Assembly (NCBI RefSeq): GCF_000372725.1
Contig: NW_005201091.1
Coordinates: forward strand, 231,183 to 295,182
Direction: 5' to 3'
DNA length: 64,000 nt
From: Emiliania huxleyi CCMP1516
Taxonomy: Eukaryota; Haptophyta; Isochrysidales; Noelaerhabdaceae
The notes under the pieces are model-generated. The model was not told the DNA's origin, made no database searches, and saw only the letters and a list, made by a program, of their open reading frames with translations. A program made the translations under genes and the position numbers. The number at the start of each line of letters is the position of its first letter. Positions within the stretch are counted from its first letter, which is position 1. This document shows positions 40,128 through 49,550 of the stretch, in pieces.

Positions 40128-42036
40128 CTACTTGCGGCCGTGCGACGTGCGCGCCGCGAAGAGCTCGCCGCGCGACGCCTCTGGCGGCAGGTCAGCGCCG
40201 AGGCTCCTGATGAAGCCGCAGTACGCGTCGTGCGCGACGAGCAGCCACCTACTCTCGGATTGTGGGCGAGCATATCTAGCGTGCACCCCGGGCGTGGGAG
40301 GCGACCGAGGGGCTTCGTCACCGCGCAACGTCGCTGCGGAAGCCGTCCAACTCCTCGCTCTCGTACTTCGAGGGAGGGCACTCGAGTCGCACGTTGAAAA
40401 AGAGCGTCATGCCGCTTTCTGGCTCGATGGAAATGCTGATGCTGGCATAATCCTCCATGCCGGGAAACGCGACCAACGTCGCCTTCTCGCCGGCGGCGCG
40501 AAGGGCCGACTTCATGGAAGCCGCCTCCTCGCCGTCCCGCGGCTGCCGCTGCAGCGAGAGGCTGAGCTCAAGCTCGCACTGCGTGAAGGCGGCGGACTTG
40601 GCGGCGGCCAGCGCGGCAACGGCCGTCAAGACCGGCTTCGAGCGTTGGTCATCCGGGTGGCTCGCCTCCGCCACCTGGAGGACGCGGTCGACGCGGGCGA
40701 TTTCCTGCTCCTCCTCCTCCTCCGCCGCCGCCGCCGCCTTCGCCTTCGCCTCAACCTCCGCCGCCTCCGCCTTGGCGTCCTCCTCGTCGCGAAGCCGCTG
40801 CAAGCGCCTCTTCTCGATCTCCGCTAGCTCTGCGGCGGCCGCGGTCCCCCCCCAGACAGTCGCGGCGGTGAGGGCCTTCGAGGTAGAGAGGAGGCTCGTC
40901 GCCGCCTTGCCGCCCTTGCCGCCCTTGCCGCCCTTGCCGCCCTTGCCGCCCTTGCCCTTGCGCCCCGCCTCGCTCGCCTTGAGCCACGCAGCGAGCTCGT
41001 AGTGGCCGTGCGCGCGCGCCACCTGCAACGCTGTCCGGCTCGAGGAAGACTTGAGGCGCGCGTCGGCACCGAGAAAAACGAGGGCTGAGGCGCACTCGAA
41101 GTGGCCTTTGCTTGCGGCGAAGTGCAACGCCGTCTCGCCCAAGCGCGTCGCCGTGACGTCCAGCTTAGCGCCATGCGCAGCCAGGTCGTGCACGATCTCG
41201 GGAGAGTCGCTGATCGCCGCAAGGTGCAGAGGGGGAACGCACGCCTTGAAGTTTGGGTCGGCGCCAGCGGAGAGAAGGAGCCGCACCGCGCCGGTTTGCC
41301 CCGCCATTGCAGCCATCCCCAGTGCGGAGAAAGGGTGTGTGCCCCCGCCGTCTGACCCTTCCAGGGGGCGCGCAATGTCGAGCGACGCCTTGGCCTCGAG
41401 AAGCAGCCGGACCATCAACAGCTTGCCCTTTCTCGCTGCGATGTGGAGCGGAGTCGGGTACTCGGTGACCTCAGGGTTGCCATCCGGAGGTGCGCCCACG
41501 TTGATGAGAGCGCTCGCCGCCTCGAACGCCACCGTGTCGTCGAGCGAGCCGGTCGCGGTGAGGTAGTGCAGCACCGTCTTGTCGACGCCCGCGTAGAGGG
41601 CGCGCGCGCCGTGGCGGCGAACGAGGCGCACGAGGAGCTCGTTCGCGGTGATGTCGAAGCCCGCGACGGTGCATCCGACGGCGAGGGCAAAGATGGCGTT
41701 GTGAGTCGGGAACTGACGAAGCGTCTCAAAGCCCCGCGAGTGGCCCTGCGGAGGAGAGGGGACGACGCTCACGTCGAGGTCTTCCTCTTCGGCGAGCAGC
41801 TCCCGCACGAACGGGAAGAGCTTCGGGTACGCGTCTTCGAACGCTGCGATGCCGGCCGTGTAGTCTTCGATGCCCTTCGGGTACGGGTATTCCTGCGCGG
41901 ATGCGGCGGCGAGGACGCGCTCTCCCTCCAAAACGTGGTCTGCCACGTCGGCGTCGGCGTCGCCGCTGCGAACTACAGCAGCGCCGAAGGTTGGGACTCG
42001 CCGAGCGAGGCGGAGCGCAGCGCCCTGGTCACCCAT
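40128..42036 (-). CDS. Ankyrin-repeat protein, copy 2 (intact)
   Basis: Exons 40322-42036 and 40128-40248, intron 40249-40321 (GT-AG), 611 residues from the ATG at 42036. N-terminal 110 residues of unknown fold (YPKGIEDYTAGIAAFEDAYP), then five to six ankyrin repeats (VLHYLTATGSLDDTVAFEAA; TPLHIAARKGKLLMVRLLLE; HPFSALGMAAMAGQTGAVRL; PPLHLAAISDSPEIVHDLAA; GETALHFAASKGHFECASAL; TALQVARAHGHYELAAWLKA). Next are a GKGGKGGKGG run, a charged coiled coil (EIEKRRLQRLRDEEDAKAEA) and a conserved C-terminal module (RLECPPSKYESEELDGFRSD|VARWLLVAHDAYCGFIRSLG). It is a scaffold or adaptor of unknown partner. It lies head-to-tail behind the GT77 gene. Confidence 0.85.
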
Positions 42037-42269
42037 CGGTCTCGTTTTTTCGGAGAGGTAGAGGTGGAGCGAGCGAGAAACGCAGGAGGGAGCTGGGCAG
42101 CGAGCTGGGGACGCCGTCTAGCCTAAAGGTCGAGCCGGAAAAAAATTCCGGAGGCGCGTCCTCCCGATGGGGGACTAGATACTGAAAATCGCTCCCGACA
42201 AAAGGAGAAAATGGTACAAACACAAGAACACAACGCACTCTCTCACGTAATAATAACAACAGCTACCCC

Positions 42270-43068
42270 TCACCAACGGCTCACAGTCACCTTATCGCCG
42301 TCCTCGCACCGCGTCGACTCGATCCTGGACTTGTCCGCCACGTGCAGCAAGTGGTCGATGTTGGCGAAGCGCGCAAAGATGAACCTCTCCCCGCGCTCCG
42401 GCGCGACGCCCCACACGCCCTTGTGCCACGGCGTGTCGAGCCGGCCGTCGGCGTGGAAGGTGAAGTCGTGCCTACCCTGCCACCGCCAGGCTTTTGCGCC
42501 GGCGACCGTGGTGGCGACGCCGCTCTGCGCCTCCGACGGCCGTAGCCGGTGCCAGCCGCTGGTGTTGCAAGCCAGACCCTCGTACCGCGCAAACACCTGA
42601 GCGCGACGCAAAGCGTCTCAACGCGGCGTGCGTACAACCCTGCTTTGGGGCGGAGGCGCGAAGAGAAAGCGAGACGGCGGCGTGTTGCGCGCGCGCGTGT
42701 TGTGCGCGCGTGTGCGTGCGCGTGTGCGTGTGTGCGGGGAGGGTGGGGGAAAGTTGTGCCGCGCTCGGACCTCGACCCCGTCGGAGCACCGCGCACAGAT
42801 GAGCGCCCGGCCTGCAGTGCCACCGGAGGTAGAGGGTGTATGCGACAAGCGTGGCGGGCGGGCGGGGCTGACAGTCTGGGTAGCGGCGTGACAATGCCAC
42901 CGTAAGAGAGGGGGGGGGGGTGGGGGGGGGGGGGGGGGGGGGGGGGAGGGGGGGGGGGGGGATGGGGGCGGGGGGGGGGGGGGGGGGGGGGGTGGGGGGG
43001 GGAGGGGGGGGGAGGGGGGGGGGGGGGGGGGCGGGGAGGGGGGTGACGGGGGGGGGGGGGGGGGGGGT

Positions 43069-43099
<31 letters not shown>

Positions 43100-46000
43100 C
43101 GGGGGCTGGGGTGGGGGGGGTCTAGAGGATCCCGCAGGCACTCCTTTCCTTCGGGGGGGGGGGGGGGGGCAATATGGCGCCGCCTGCTCGCGGCCGCCTC
43201 GGAAGCCGCCTCCGCCTCCGCCTCCGCACGCCCTCCTGCTGCCCTCGGTGCCGCTCCACCGCCGGAGGGCCGCCCAGTCGCCCTTGCCCTCCGCGACGTG
43301 GTAGTGGTTAAAGATTGCCTGCGTGCGACACACCGGGCGAGGGGGCTGACCCGCGCCGCCCGGCGCCTTGCCCTCCTCTGCACGGCTCTGAGGCGGAGGG
43401 GAGGCGGAGGTGCGGCGCCTGCATCCGCTGCTGCTTCTCGGGGTGGTAGTTGGTGTGGACGGAGACGGGCCGGTGGTGGCGCCAGGTGGGCTCGTTGAGG
43501 AGGTGGCGGAAGAACCACCTGCGTGGGCGGCGCGAGGTGGAGGCAGGCAGAGCTGCACCCGGCGGCATGGCTGAGGGCGGCCATATCTCGGCCATGTCTA
43601 AGCCATGTCTAAGCCATGTCTAAGCCATGTCTAAGCCATGTCTAAGCCATGTCTGCCATGTCTAAGCCATGTCTAAGCCATGTCTAAGCCATGTCTAAGC
43701 CATGTCTAAGCCATGTCTAAGCCATGTCTCGGCCATGTCGCGCTTCGTGTTGCAGTAGCAACCGTAGGAGAGGACGCGCAGCGACACGCGCGAGCCGACC
43801 CGCCCCTTGAGGCCGAGAGCGGGCCAGAGCCCCTCCTGCGAGTATGCGCTCTGGTCCCACACCTGCATCACCACCAACGCATCCCCTCACCCCTCACCCC
43901 TTCACCACTCGCCGCTGCGTCGTGCGGGTAGGCGCTCTCGTCCCACACCTGCTCCGATGCCATCCGGCGGGCCAGCGTGCGCATCATCCGCAGCGTGGCC
44001 TAGCGCAGCGTGGCTGAGGGAGGGTCAGGGCAGGGTCAGAGCCAGCCAGCGTGCGCTATCACTCGCAGCGTGGCCGAAGTCGACCGCACGTAGAACTGGC
44101 CGCTGTTCCGCGCCTACGGGCAAGCTCCGGCCGGGCTCAGCATGCCCCCGCACGTAGAGACGCATCCCGAGAGGCCACCCGCGCCCAGAAGCGAAGCATC
44201 CGGCGCGGCGGCGGCGGCTGCGCGGCGGCGGCGGCGTCGGCGGCCTGCTGCGGCGTGCGCAGCGCTTCGCCGTCGTCGGCGCTCGGCTCCGAGGCGGCGA
44301 GCAGCGCCATGTGCCAGCCGTACGCCGTCTCGTCAGACCAGCCGTCCGTCATCGCCTGCAGCTCGGGCCAATCTCGGGTCAATCTCGGGCCAATCTCGGG
44401 TCGAGGCAGCCTCCAGGAGGGGTCCAGGAGGTGTCTACGAAGGGCCTGGGCAGTGTCTGGGAGTGTCTGAGGAGGTGTCTAGAAGGTGTCTAGGAGGTGT
44501 CTAGGAGGTGTCTAGGAGGTGTCTAGGAGGTGTCTAGGAGGTGTCTAGGAGGTGTCTAGGAGGTGTCTAGGAGGCGTCTAGGAGGTGTCTAGGAGGTGTC
44601 TAGGAGGTGTCTAGGAGGTGTCTAGGAGGTGTCTAGGAGGTGTCTAGGAGGTGTCTAGGAGGTGTCTAGGAGGTGTCTAGGAGGTGTCTAGGAAGTGTCT
44701 AGGAGGTGTCTAGGAGGTGTCTAGGAGGCGTCTAGGAGGTGTCTAGGAGGTGTCTAGGAGGTGTCTAGGAGGTGTCTAGGAGGTGTCTAGGAGGTGTCTA
44801 GGAGGTGTCTAGGAGGCGTCTAGGAGGTGTCTAGGAGGTGTCTAGGAGGTGTCTAGGAGGTGTCTAGGAGGTGTCTAGGAGGTGTGTAGGAGGTGTCTAG
44901 GAGGTGTCTAGGAGGTGTCTAGGAGGTGTCTAGGAGGTGTCTAGGAGGTGTGTAGGAGGTGTCTAGGACGTGTCTAGGAAGTGTCGCCTCGACGTCCGAG
45001 TCACGGTGCAGCAGCGGCGGCGACGACTGGAACGGGTCTCGCAAGTAGACGACGTCGACATCCGAGAGGAGCACGTTGCAGCCAACCTTGAGCCACGGCA
45101 CGAGCAGCCGAAACTTGAGGCCAGACGTCGAGTGGCCGTCGGTGCCGCCGCCCTTTGCGCGAAGGACGTGCTCGTGCGCCAGCGTGACGCCTCCGTGCTG
45201 CTGGACGTGCCTAGCCTCGGGTGATCTCGGGTAATCTCGGGTGATCTCGCCAGCGTGACGCCTCCGTGCTGCTGGACGTGCTTGGTCGTCGCTGAGTCGA
45301 GCGTGACGACGACAGAGTGCCGCACACCCGCGCGGCGCACGCCCTCCATGTACAGCGACAGCATCGAGAGGATGTTGCGGTTCGAGATGGCAATGAGGAC
45401 CTGCCGAGGTGCAGACGAAGTACAGCCGAGGTGTAGCCGAGGTGCGGCCGAGATGAGCCGAGGTGCGGCCGAGGTGCGGCCGAGGTGCGGCCGAGGTGCG
45501 GCCGAGGTGCGGCCGAGGTGCAGCCGAGGTGCGGCCGAGGCTGCGACGGGGCTTCACCTCTCTCGCTCGCTCGTCCACCCCGCTCCGCCGCACCGTCTCG
45601 CAGACCGCCGCCAGCCCCCCGGGCCCGTCCTCCTCGTCCCGCCCGTCGCAGTTGGCGGGGAAGATCTCCTCCGCCTGCACGAGCGGGTCCAACCGCATCG
45701 CCGCCTCCGCCGGCGAAGCGGCGGGCGCGGCGGCGCAGCCAGCGGCGACGGCGGCTGCGGCGGACGCCTGCGGGGTCGACCAAATCGCGTCGTCGCGGAG
45801 CCCCTTCTGCGCGTCGCTCACCGTGCCCAGCGGGACGGTGGCGGAGGCGGGCACGGTGGCAGAGGCGGCGACGGTGGCTGAGGCGGGCACGGCCGCCCCG
45901 CCGCCGCCCAGCCTTGCGAGTTGGGCGGCTAGCCTCGACCGCACGCCTCTCAGCACGCCCTCTCTCAGCACGGAAGAGCTCGCACCGCCGCCACCGCCTC

Positions 46001-46651
46001 GGCTCCCTGCAGACAGCGCCTCGGCCGCCGCCGCCGTCACGAGACCCTCCGCCTCCGCCTCCGCGTCGCGGAGCGCCTACGGGGCTAGCTGGGCAGGTCC
46101 GGCCTTGGATGTGGGAGTGAGGCTGCGCTCTGCCGCCGCCGCCGCCGCCGCCGCCGACCCCGCCGCCGCCGCCGCCGCCGCCGCCGCCCCGCCTGCCGCC
46201 GCCGCGCCCGCCGCCGCGCCCGCCGCCAGCCGGCGCGCGAACGCGGCGGCCCCCCCGCCCGCGACAACGAGCGCCGACGGCGCCATCCCACGCAAGACTC
46301 GCTCGGCGCTCGCGAAGCAGTCGGGCCGCATCGCCCGCACCTGAACGCCTCCGCGCAGCACCCCGTCGTGGCTCGGGCCGAAGAGCTGCTCGGTGAGGGA
46401 CGCGGCGCCCAGCCCTCCGCCCGCAGCCAACCGCTCCACCAGCGCCACGGCCTGGCGACTCGGCTGCAGCGAGAGCAGCGCAGGGCTGGCGTAGCTGATG
46501 CGCAGCGTCTCGGAGTAGCCAGACCACCCCATCGCCTCGTCTCCGGTGCCGTGGATGTGACCTCCCGCCGTCACCTCGTCCCACCCCTCGCTCAGCACCT
46601 CTACATCCGCGTCCCCGTACAAGCCGCCAAACGGGTCCGCGCCGAACCAAA

Positions 46652-46684
<33 letters not shown>

Positions 46685-47426
46685 TGAGCACCACACGCAT
46701 CCCCGCCCGCAGCAGCGCAGCAGCGGCGAGGGGGGCGGTGACACCGCCCCCCGCCCCGTCCGCCGGTCCGTCCGCCGAGAAGGTAGGCACGCCGGCGTCG
46801 CCGCCAACCCGCGCCGCGGCGGGACCGGAGGCGAGCAGCAGCAGCCTCCGCCCTCCGAGCGCCCGCGCAGCGGAGGTGGTGGTCCTGTTGAGCGCGGCGA
46901 GGCCGGCGGCGGTGGAGGCGGAGCCGTAGACCAGCAGCAGCTCGCCTCTGCCCCCCGCCACCGCCTCTGCCAGGGAGCAGAGGGCGAGCTCTGCGGCGGC
47001 GCGGCTCGTCGCGTTGCACGGTCTGCGAGGCAGCAGGCCCTCCCTCCGCACCTCTTTCCAAGTCAGCCGGCCGTCTGGCGGAGGGGCGCAGAGGTGGGAG
47101 GGCGCGACGGACAGAGGCGCGGAGACGGCTGCACCGCGATCCGGGCCGGTGCTCACATGCCCAGCGAGCTCCGGAAGCGGCGGCGCGATTGGCCCAGCCC
47201 GCCTCTCGACCGGGTCAGCAGGTGTCGGTGCGACCGGGTCAGCAGGCGTCAACTTTGCTGCCGCAGAGGCAGCCGAACCAGACTCGTCTCGCTGGACCGC
47301 AAAGGTCTGTGGCGCGAAATGTGACGCCGGCTTGCTGCTGAGCGGGCCGCCAATCGAAGCAAGGGAGCCGAGCCACAGCAGCACAGCAGCGAGGGCGAGG
47401 GCAAGCGTCAGCCGAGCCTGGCGCAT
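42270..47426 (-). CDS. XEG113/RRA-like nucleotide-diphospho-sugar transferase (GT77 type), large multi-exon gene
   Basis: ATG 47426 opens a type II membrane anchor (LTLALALAAVLLWLGSLASI). A degenerate first domain follows (VWFGADPFGGLYGDADVEVL, GDEAMGWSGYSETLRISYAS). The catalytic core is spread over short exons: 45282-45400 (ISNRNILSMLSLYMEGVRRA), 44988-45210 (GLKFRLLVPWLKVGCNVLLS DVDVVYL with the DxD, DSDVE), 44154-44355 (AMTDGWSDETAYGW), 44076-44113, 43949-43999, 43862 downward (VWDQSAYSQEGLWPALG), then RPVSVHTNYHPEKQQRMQ, and 43318 downward (AIFNHYHVAEGKGDW). The last exon 42270-42596 adds a conserved tail (GRHDFTFHADGRL). The order matches plant arabinosyltransferases of extensins/xylogalactans. 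Donors are a mix of GC and GT; acceptors are AG|G. Junctions at about 43521-43742 and the poly-C intron are only approximate. Confidence 0.75.
42911..43127. repeat. Poly(G) tract of about 215 bp with rare interruptions
   Basis: Runs of up to more than 20 G broken by single T, A or C, within an intron of the GT77 gene (poly-C on the sense strand). Strong G-quadruplex potential. Length is probably unreliable in the assembly. Confidence 0.85.
43588..43738 (-). repeat. 11-bp minisatellite (TCTAAGCCATG) in a GT77 intron
   Basis: About 12 units. CTCGGCCATGTC is found at both edges (about 43589-43600 and 43727-43738), so the unit looks like a diverged copy of the flanking exon sequence. Confidence 0.9.
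44400..44987 (-). repeat. 11-bp minisatellite (TGTCTAGGAGG), about 48 units, in a GT77 intron
   Basis: Nearly uniform 11-mers fill intron 44356-44987. The sense-strand unit CACCTCCTAGA is identical to the array at 62651-62891 in an unrelated gene. Confidence 0.97.
45177..45281 (-). repeat. 34-bp perfect direct repeats around a 71-bp GC-AG intron
   Basis: 45177-45210 (exon start) and 45248-45281 (intron start) are identical. The spacer is three and a half units of CTCGGGTGAT. Splicing restores SATTKHVQQHGG. Confidence 0.92.
45405..45550 (-). repeat. 11-bp minisatellite (GTGCGGCCGAG) in a GT77 intron
   Basis: About 13 units of GAGGTGCGGCC/GAGGTGCAGCC in intron 45401-45557. It is related to the CACAGCCGAGG family. 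Confidence 0.9.
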
Positions 47427-47710
47427 GCTCGTTTGGAGGTGGACGGGACTGCTGAGTATGAGCTGCTAGCGTCGTTGGCGACTGAGTATGAGTCTGCTAG
47501 TGTCGTCGCCGTGACGCCCACTCGAGTTGAGGGACGCACAGTGTTGCAACGTGCAACCGAACGATGACAACAGGGCTTGGTTGCCGAAGGGGTGGGGTAG
47601 GGTGTTGTTGCCGTGGGGGTATCTTCTTTCGGTGAGCCTTTTGCCCGGCGCGATAGTTCATCCCTTGCATCGAGCTGAAAAAGAAATTCCTGTGCGCCAG
47701 CCTTCCGCAA

Positions 47711-48490
47711 ATGGAGCCTTCGCTGGCGGCGGCGGCGGAGGCGCCGCCTCCGCCGGCGGTCGGCGCTGCCCTCCGCCTGCTCGACCTCTCCGAAGACCTC
47801 CTACTGGCGATTTGCAAGACCCTCCAACTCGTTGACCTCTGCCACCTCGCCCGCTGCAACAAAGCCGTGCGGGCGCTTGCAAGCAACGGCTCCCTTTGGA
47901 CCAGCATCAGCTTCCCACCCTCCTGTGCCGAGAAGCTTACGGACGGGATGCTGACCAAGCTGCTCGAGCGCGTTCAGGCCAAGCAGCACACGGTGACCGT
48001 CAGCCTCGCTGGCTGCACTCGCATCGACGGCAGCGGCCTTGAGCCGCTCCGAGGCTCGACTGTCCTGCGTACTGTCGACCTGCGCCGCGCCGTCTTCCGG
48101 AAGGGCCTCGTCAAGGCCACGCCCTTCGACGCCTCGGCCTTTGCCACACTCGAGTCGCTCGCTGCAAGCCTCGAGTCGCTGCGTGTCCTCAAAGAGGACC
48201 GCTACCCGATCCCAACAGGCCCTCTTTCTCTTGCCCGCCTCCGTGAGTGTGCCATGTGCGTTGAGGTGTCGGAGGCGGGAGCCGAGGCGGTGACACCTCC
48301 GAAGCCCCTTTCCGACGCTCGCCGCTGCACGCTCTGCATGCAAAAGTACTGCGAGCCTTGCAGCCAGGCATTCTTTCGCGGGTGCATCGATTGCGAGGGC
48401 ACGTTCTGCTACCAGTGCGTCGTGTATGACACGTCGCACTGGCAGCCCGCGTACATGTGCGTCGAATGCAACGGCGGCGAGGAGACCTGA
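47711..48490 (+). CDS. F-box protein with Cys-rich (zinc-binding-like) C-terminus
   Basis: Intronless, 259 residues from the ATG at 47711. An F-box (LLDLSEDLLLAICKTLQLVD, then ARCNKAVRALASNGSLWTSI) at residues 22-66 is followed by a short LRR-like part (TVTVSLAGCTRIDGSGLEPL). Residues about 205-255 hold eight or more cysteines in CxxC-type pairs (CTLCMQKYCEPC, CIDCEGTFCYQC, CVEC), the layout of a treble-clef or B-box-like zinc module. Likely an SCF substrate adaptor. It is divergent from the GT77 gene with a 284-bp gap; a GAAAAAGAAATTCCTG box lies about 28 bp before the start. Confidence 0.8.
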   Translation: MEPSLAAAAEAPPPPAVGAALRLLDLSEDLLLAICKTLQLVDLCHLARCNKAVRALASNGSLWTSISFPPSCAEKLTDGMLTKLLERVQAKQHTVTVSLAGCTRIDGSGLEPLRGSTVLRTVDLRRAVFRKGLVKATPFDASAFATLESLAASLESLRVLKEDRYPIPTGPLSLARLRECAMCVEVSEAGAEAVTPPKPLSDARRCTLCMQKYCEPCSQAFFRGCIDCEGTFCYQCVVYDTSHWQPAYMCVECNGGEET

Positions 48491-49059
48491 CCAGATTGAG
48501 GGTCGGCGTGAATGTAGATGCATTGCCTCCACCGGCAGCGTGTCGACTCTACGTCAAAATTCACGCGTCCTGCCAACCTCTTGAAATGATGGCGGCCCTG
48601 CAGCCCTCCATTGTCGAGAATGGGGCCCGTCGGAGCAGGAGGTGTGGCCAGGCGCCACAACACACACATGTACCAGAGAGGTCTCCGAGCTTGAAGTGGC
48701 AATCGCTTGCGCGTTGCGGAGTTCAGGCTGAGCTGTTGATGAATCCATGTACTTTCGGAGGGGGAAGGCAAGGGAGGGGGAGGGGGGTCTTGATTCGTCG
48801 AGGAATCCTACTCCACAGTTGAGTATGTTCGCTCCGCGTGCGCGGCGCGCCGGGCGGGATTGTGTGTTCGGTTGTGTGTGTGGCGAAAAAGTACGTATGT
48901 ACAATCGCGGAACCGAGAGAGCAGAGTCCAGAGAGCCGCGCCTCTTCCCCTCTAAGCCCTTGGCTAAGCGACTCATGCGAGTGCCAAAAACAAAAACGCC
49001 CCCAGTTCAAAGACCTCTCGACGACCCGGGTCTAGCAGAGTAGTCCTGCGGTCCGACGT
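48491..49059. other. Intergenic region
   Basis: No supported gene or repeat. Confidence 0.5.
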
Positions 49060-49389
49060 CTACCTCTCCTTGGTCCTCGGCACCGGCTGCTGGAAGGCGC
49101 TGGTGGAGTAGTCGCTCGCGTGATTGCCCATCGGGATACCGCTCCCAGCCTGGCCGCCGCGCCATGCCGAGTTGCGAACGGGCGACGGCGGCCCACGCCC
49201 CTCCGTGAGCGAGCCGTCTGGCTGCAGATGCACGTTATTCCCCCGCCTCCAGCCGCTGTCCTTCACCGGGCTCGCTGGCCCACTCCCCTCGACGAAGCCG
49301 TCCTGGCCGGCCGTCGCCAGGTGGAGGTCGTTCGTGATGCGCCACGCGCTCTTGTTGACGTCTGACCCGGTGTGGTCCTCGCTCACCTG
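49060..49389 (-). CDS. 3' exon of an unknown protein
   Basis: An acceptor-like CTCCACACAG at about 49390-49399 (sense) opens a frame of about 109 residues ending at 49060. It contains two or three related segments (KSAWRITNDLHLATAGQDGF, DSGWRRGNNVHLQPDGSLTE, NSAWRGG) separated by SPV. I do not recognise it. No upstream exon could be placed, and 150 bp further on the 378-bp satellite begins, so the gene may be interrupted by it. Confidence 0.45.
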   Translation of the reverse strand, partial: QVSEDHTGSDVNKSAWRITNDLHLATAGQDGFVEGSGPASPVKDSGWRRGNNVHLQPDGSLTEGRGPPSPVRNSAWRGGQAGSGIPMGNHASDYSTSAFQQPVPRTKER

Positions 49390-49550
49390 TGTGGAGACAG
49401 GGACGAGTTCTGATGCGTCATCCGGATGGAGCAACTGGCTTTGCTTAGATTGGGAGTCCTTTTGCTATGTGTTCTACGCGGGGAACTATGCCTCTTTTAG
49501 CCTCATCCTGCAGGCGATAGCCCAGCCCGCGTGCAGCGGTGGCGGCGACA

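Noticed and set aside
44400..44987. CRISPR array
   Set aside because: Pure 11-bp tandem repeats without spacers, in an intron of a eukaryotic gene.
46140..46270. Arg-rich shadow frames opposite the GT77 gene
   Set aside because: GC-rich sequence leaves all frames open; only the minus-strand frame gives family motifs.
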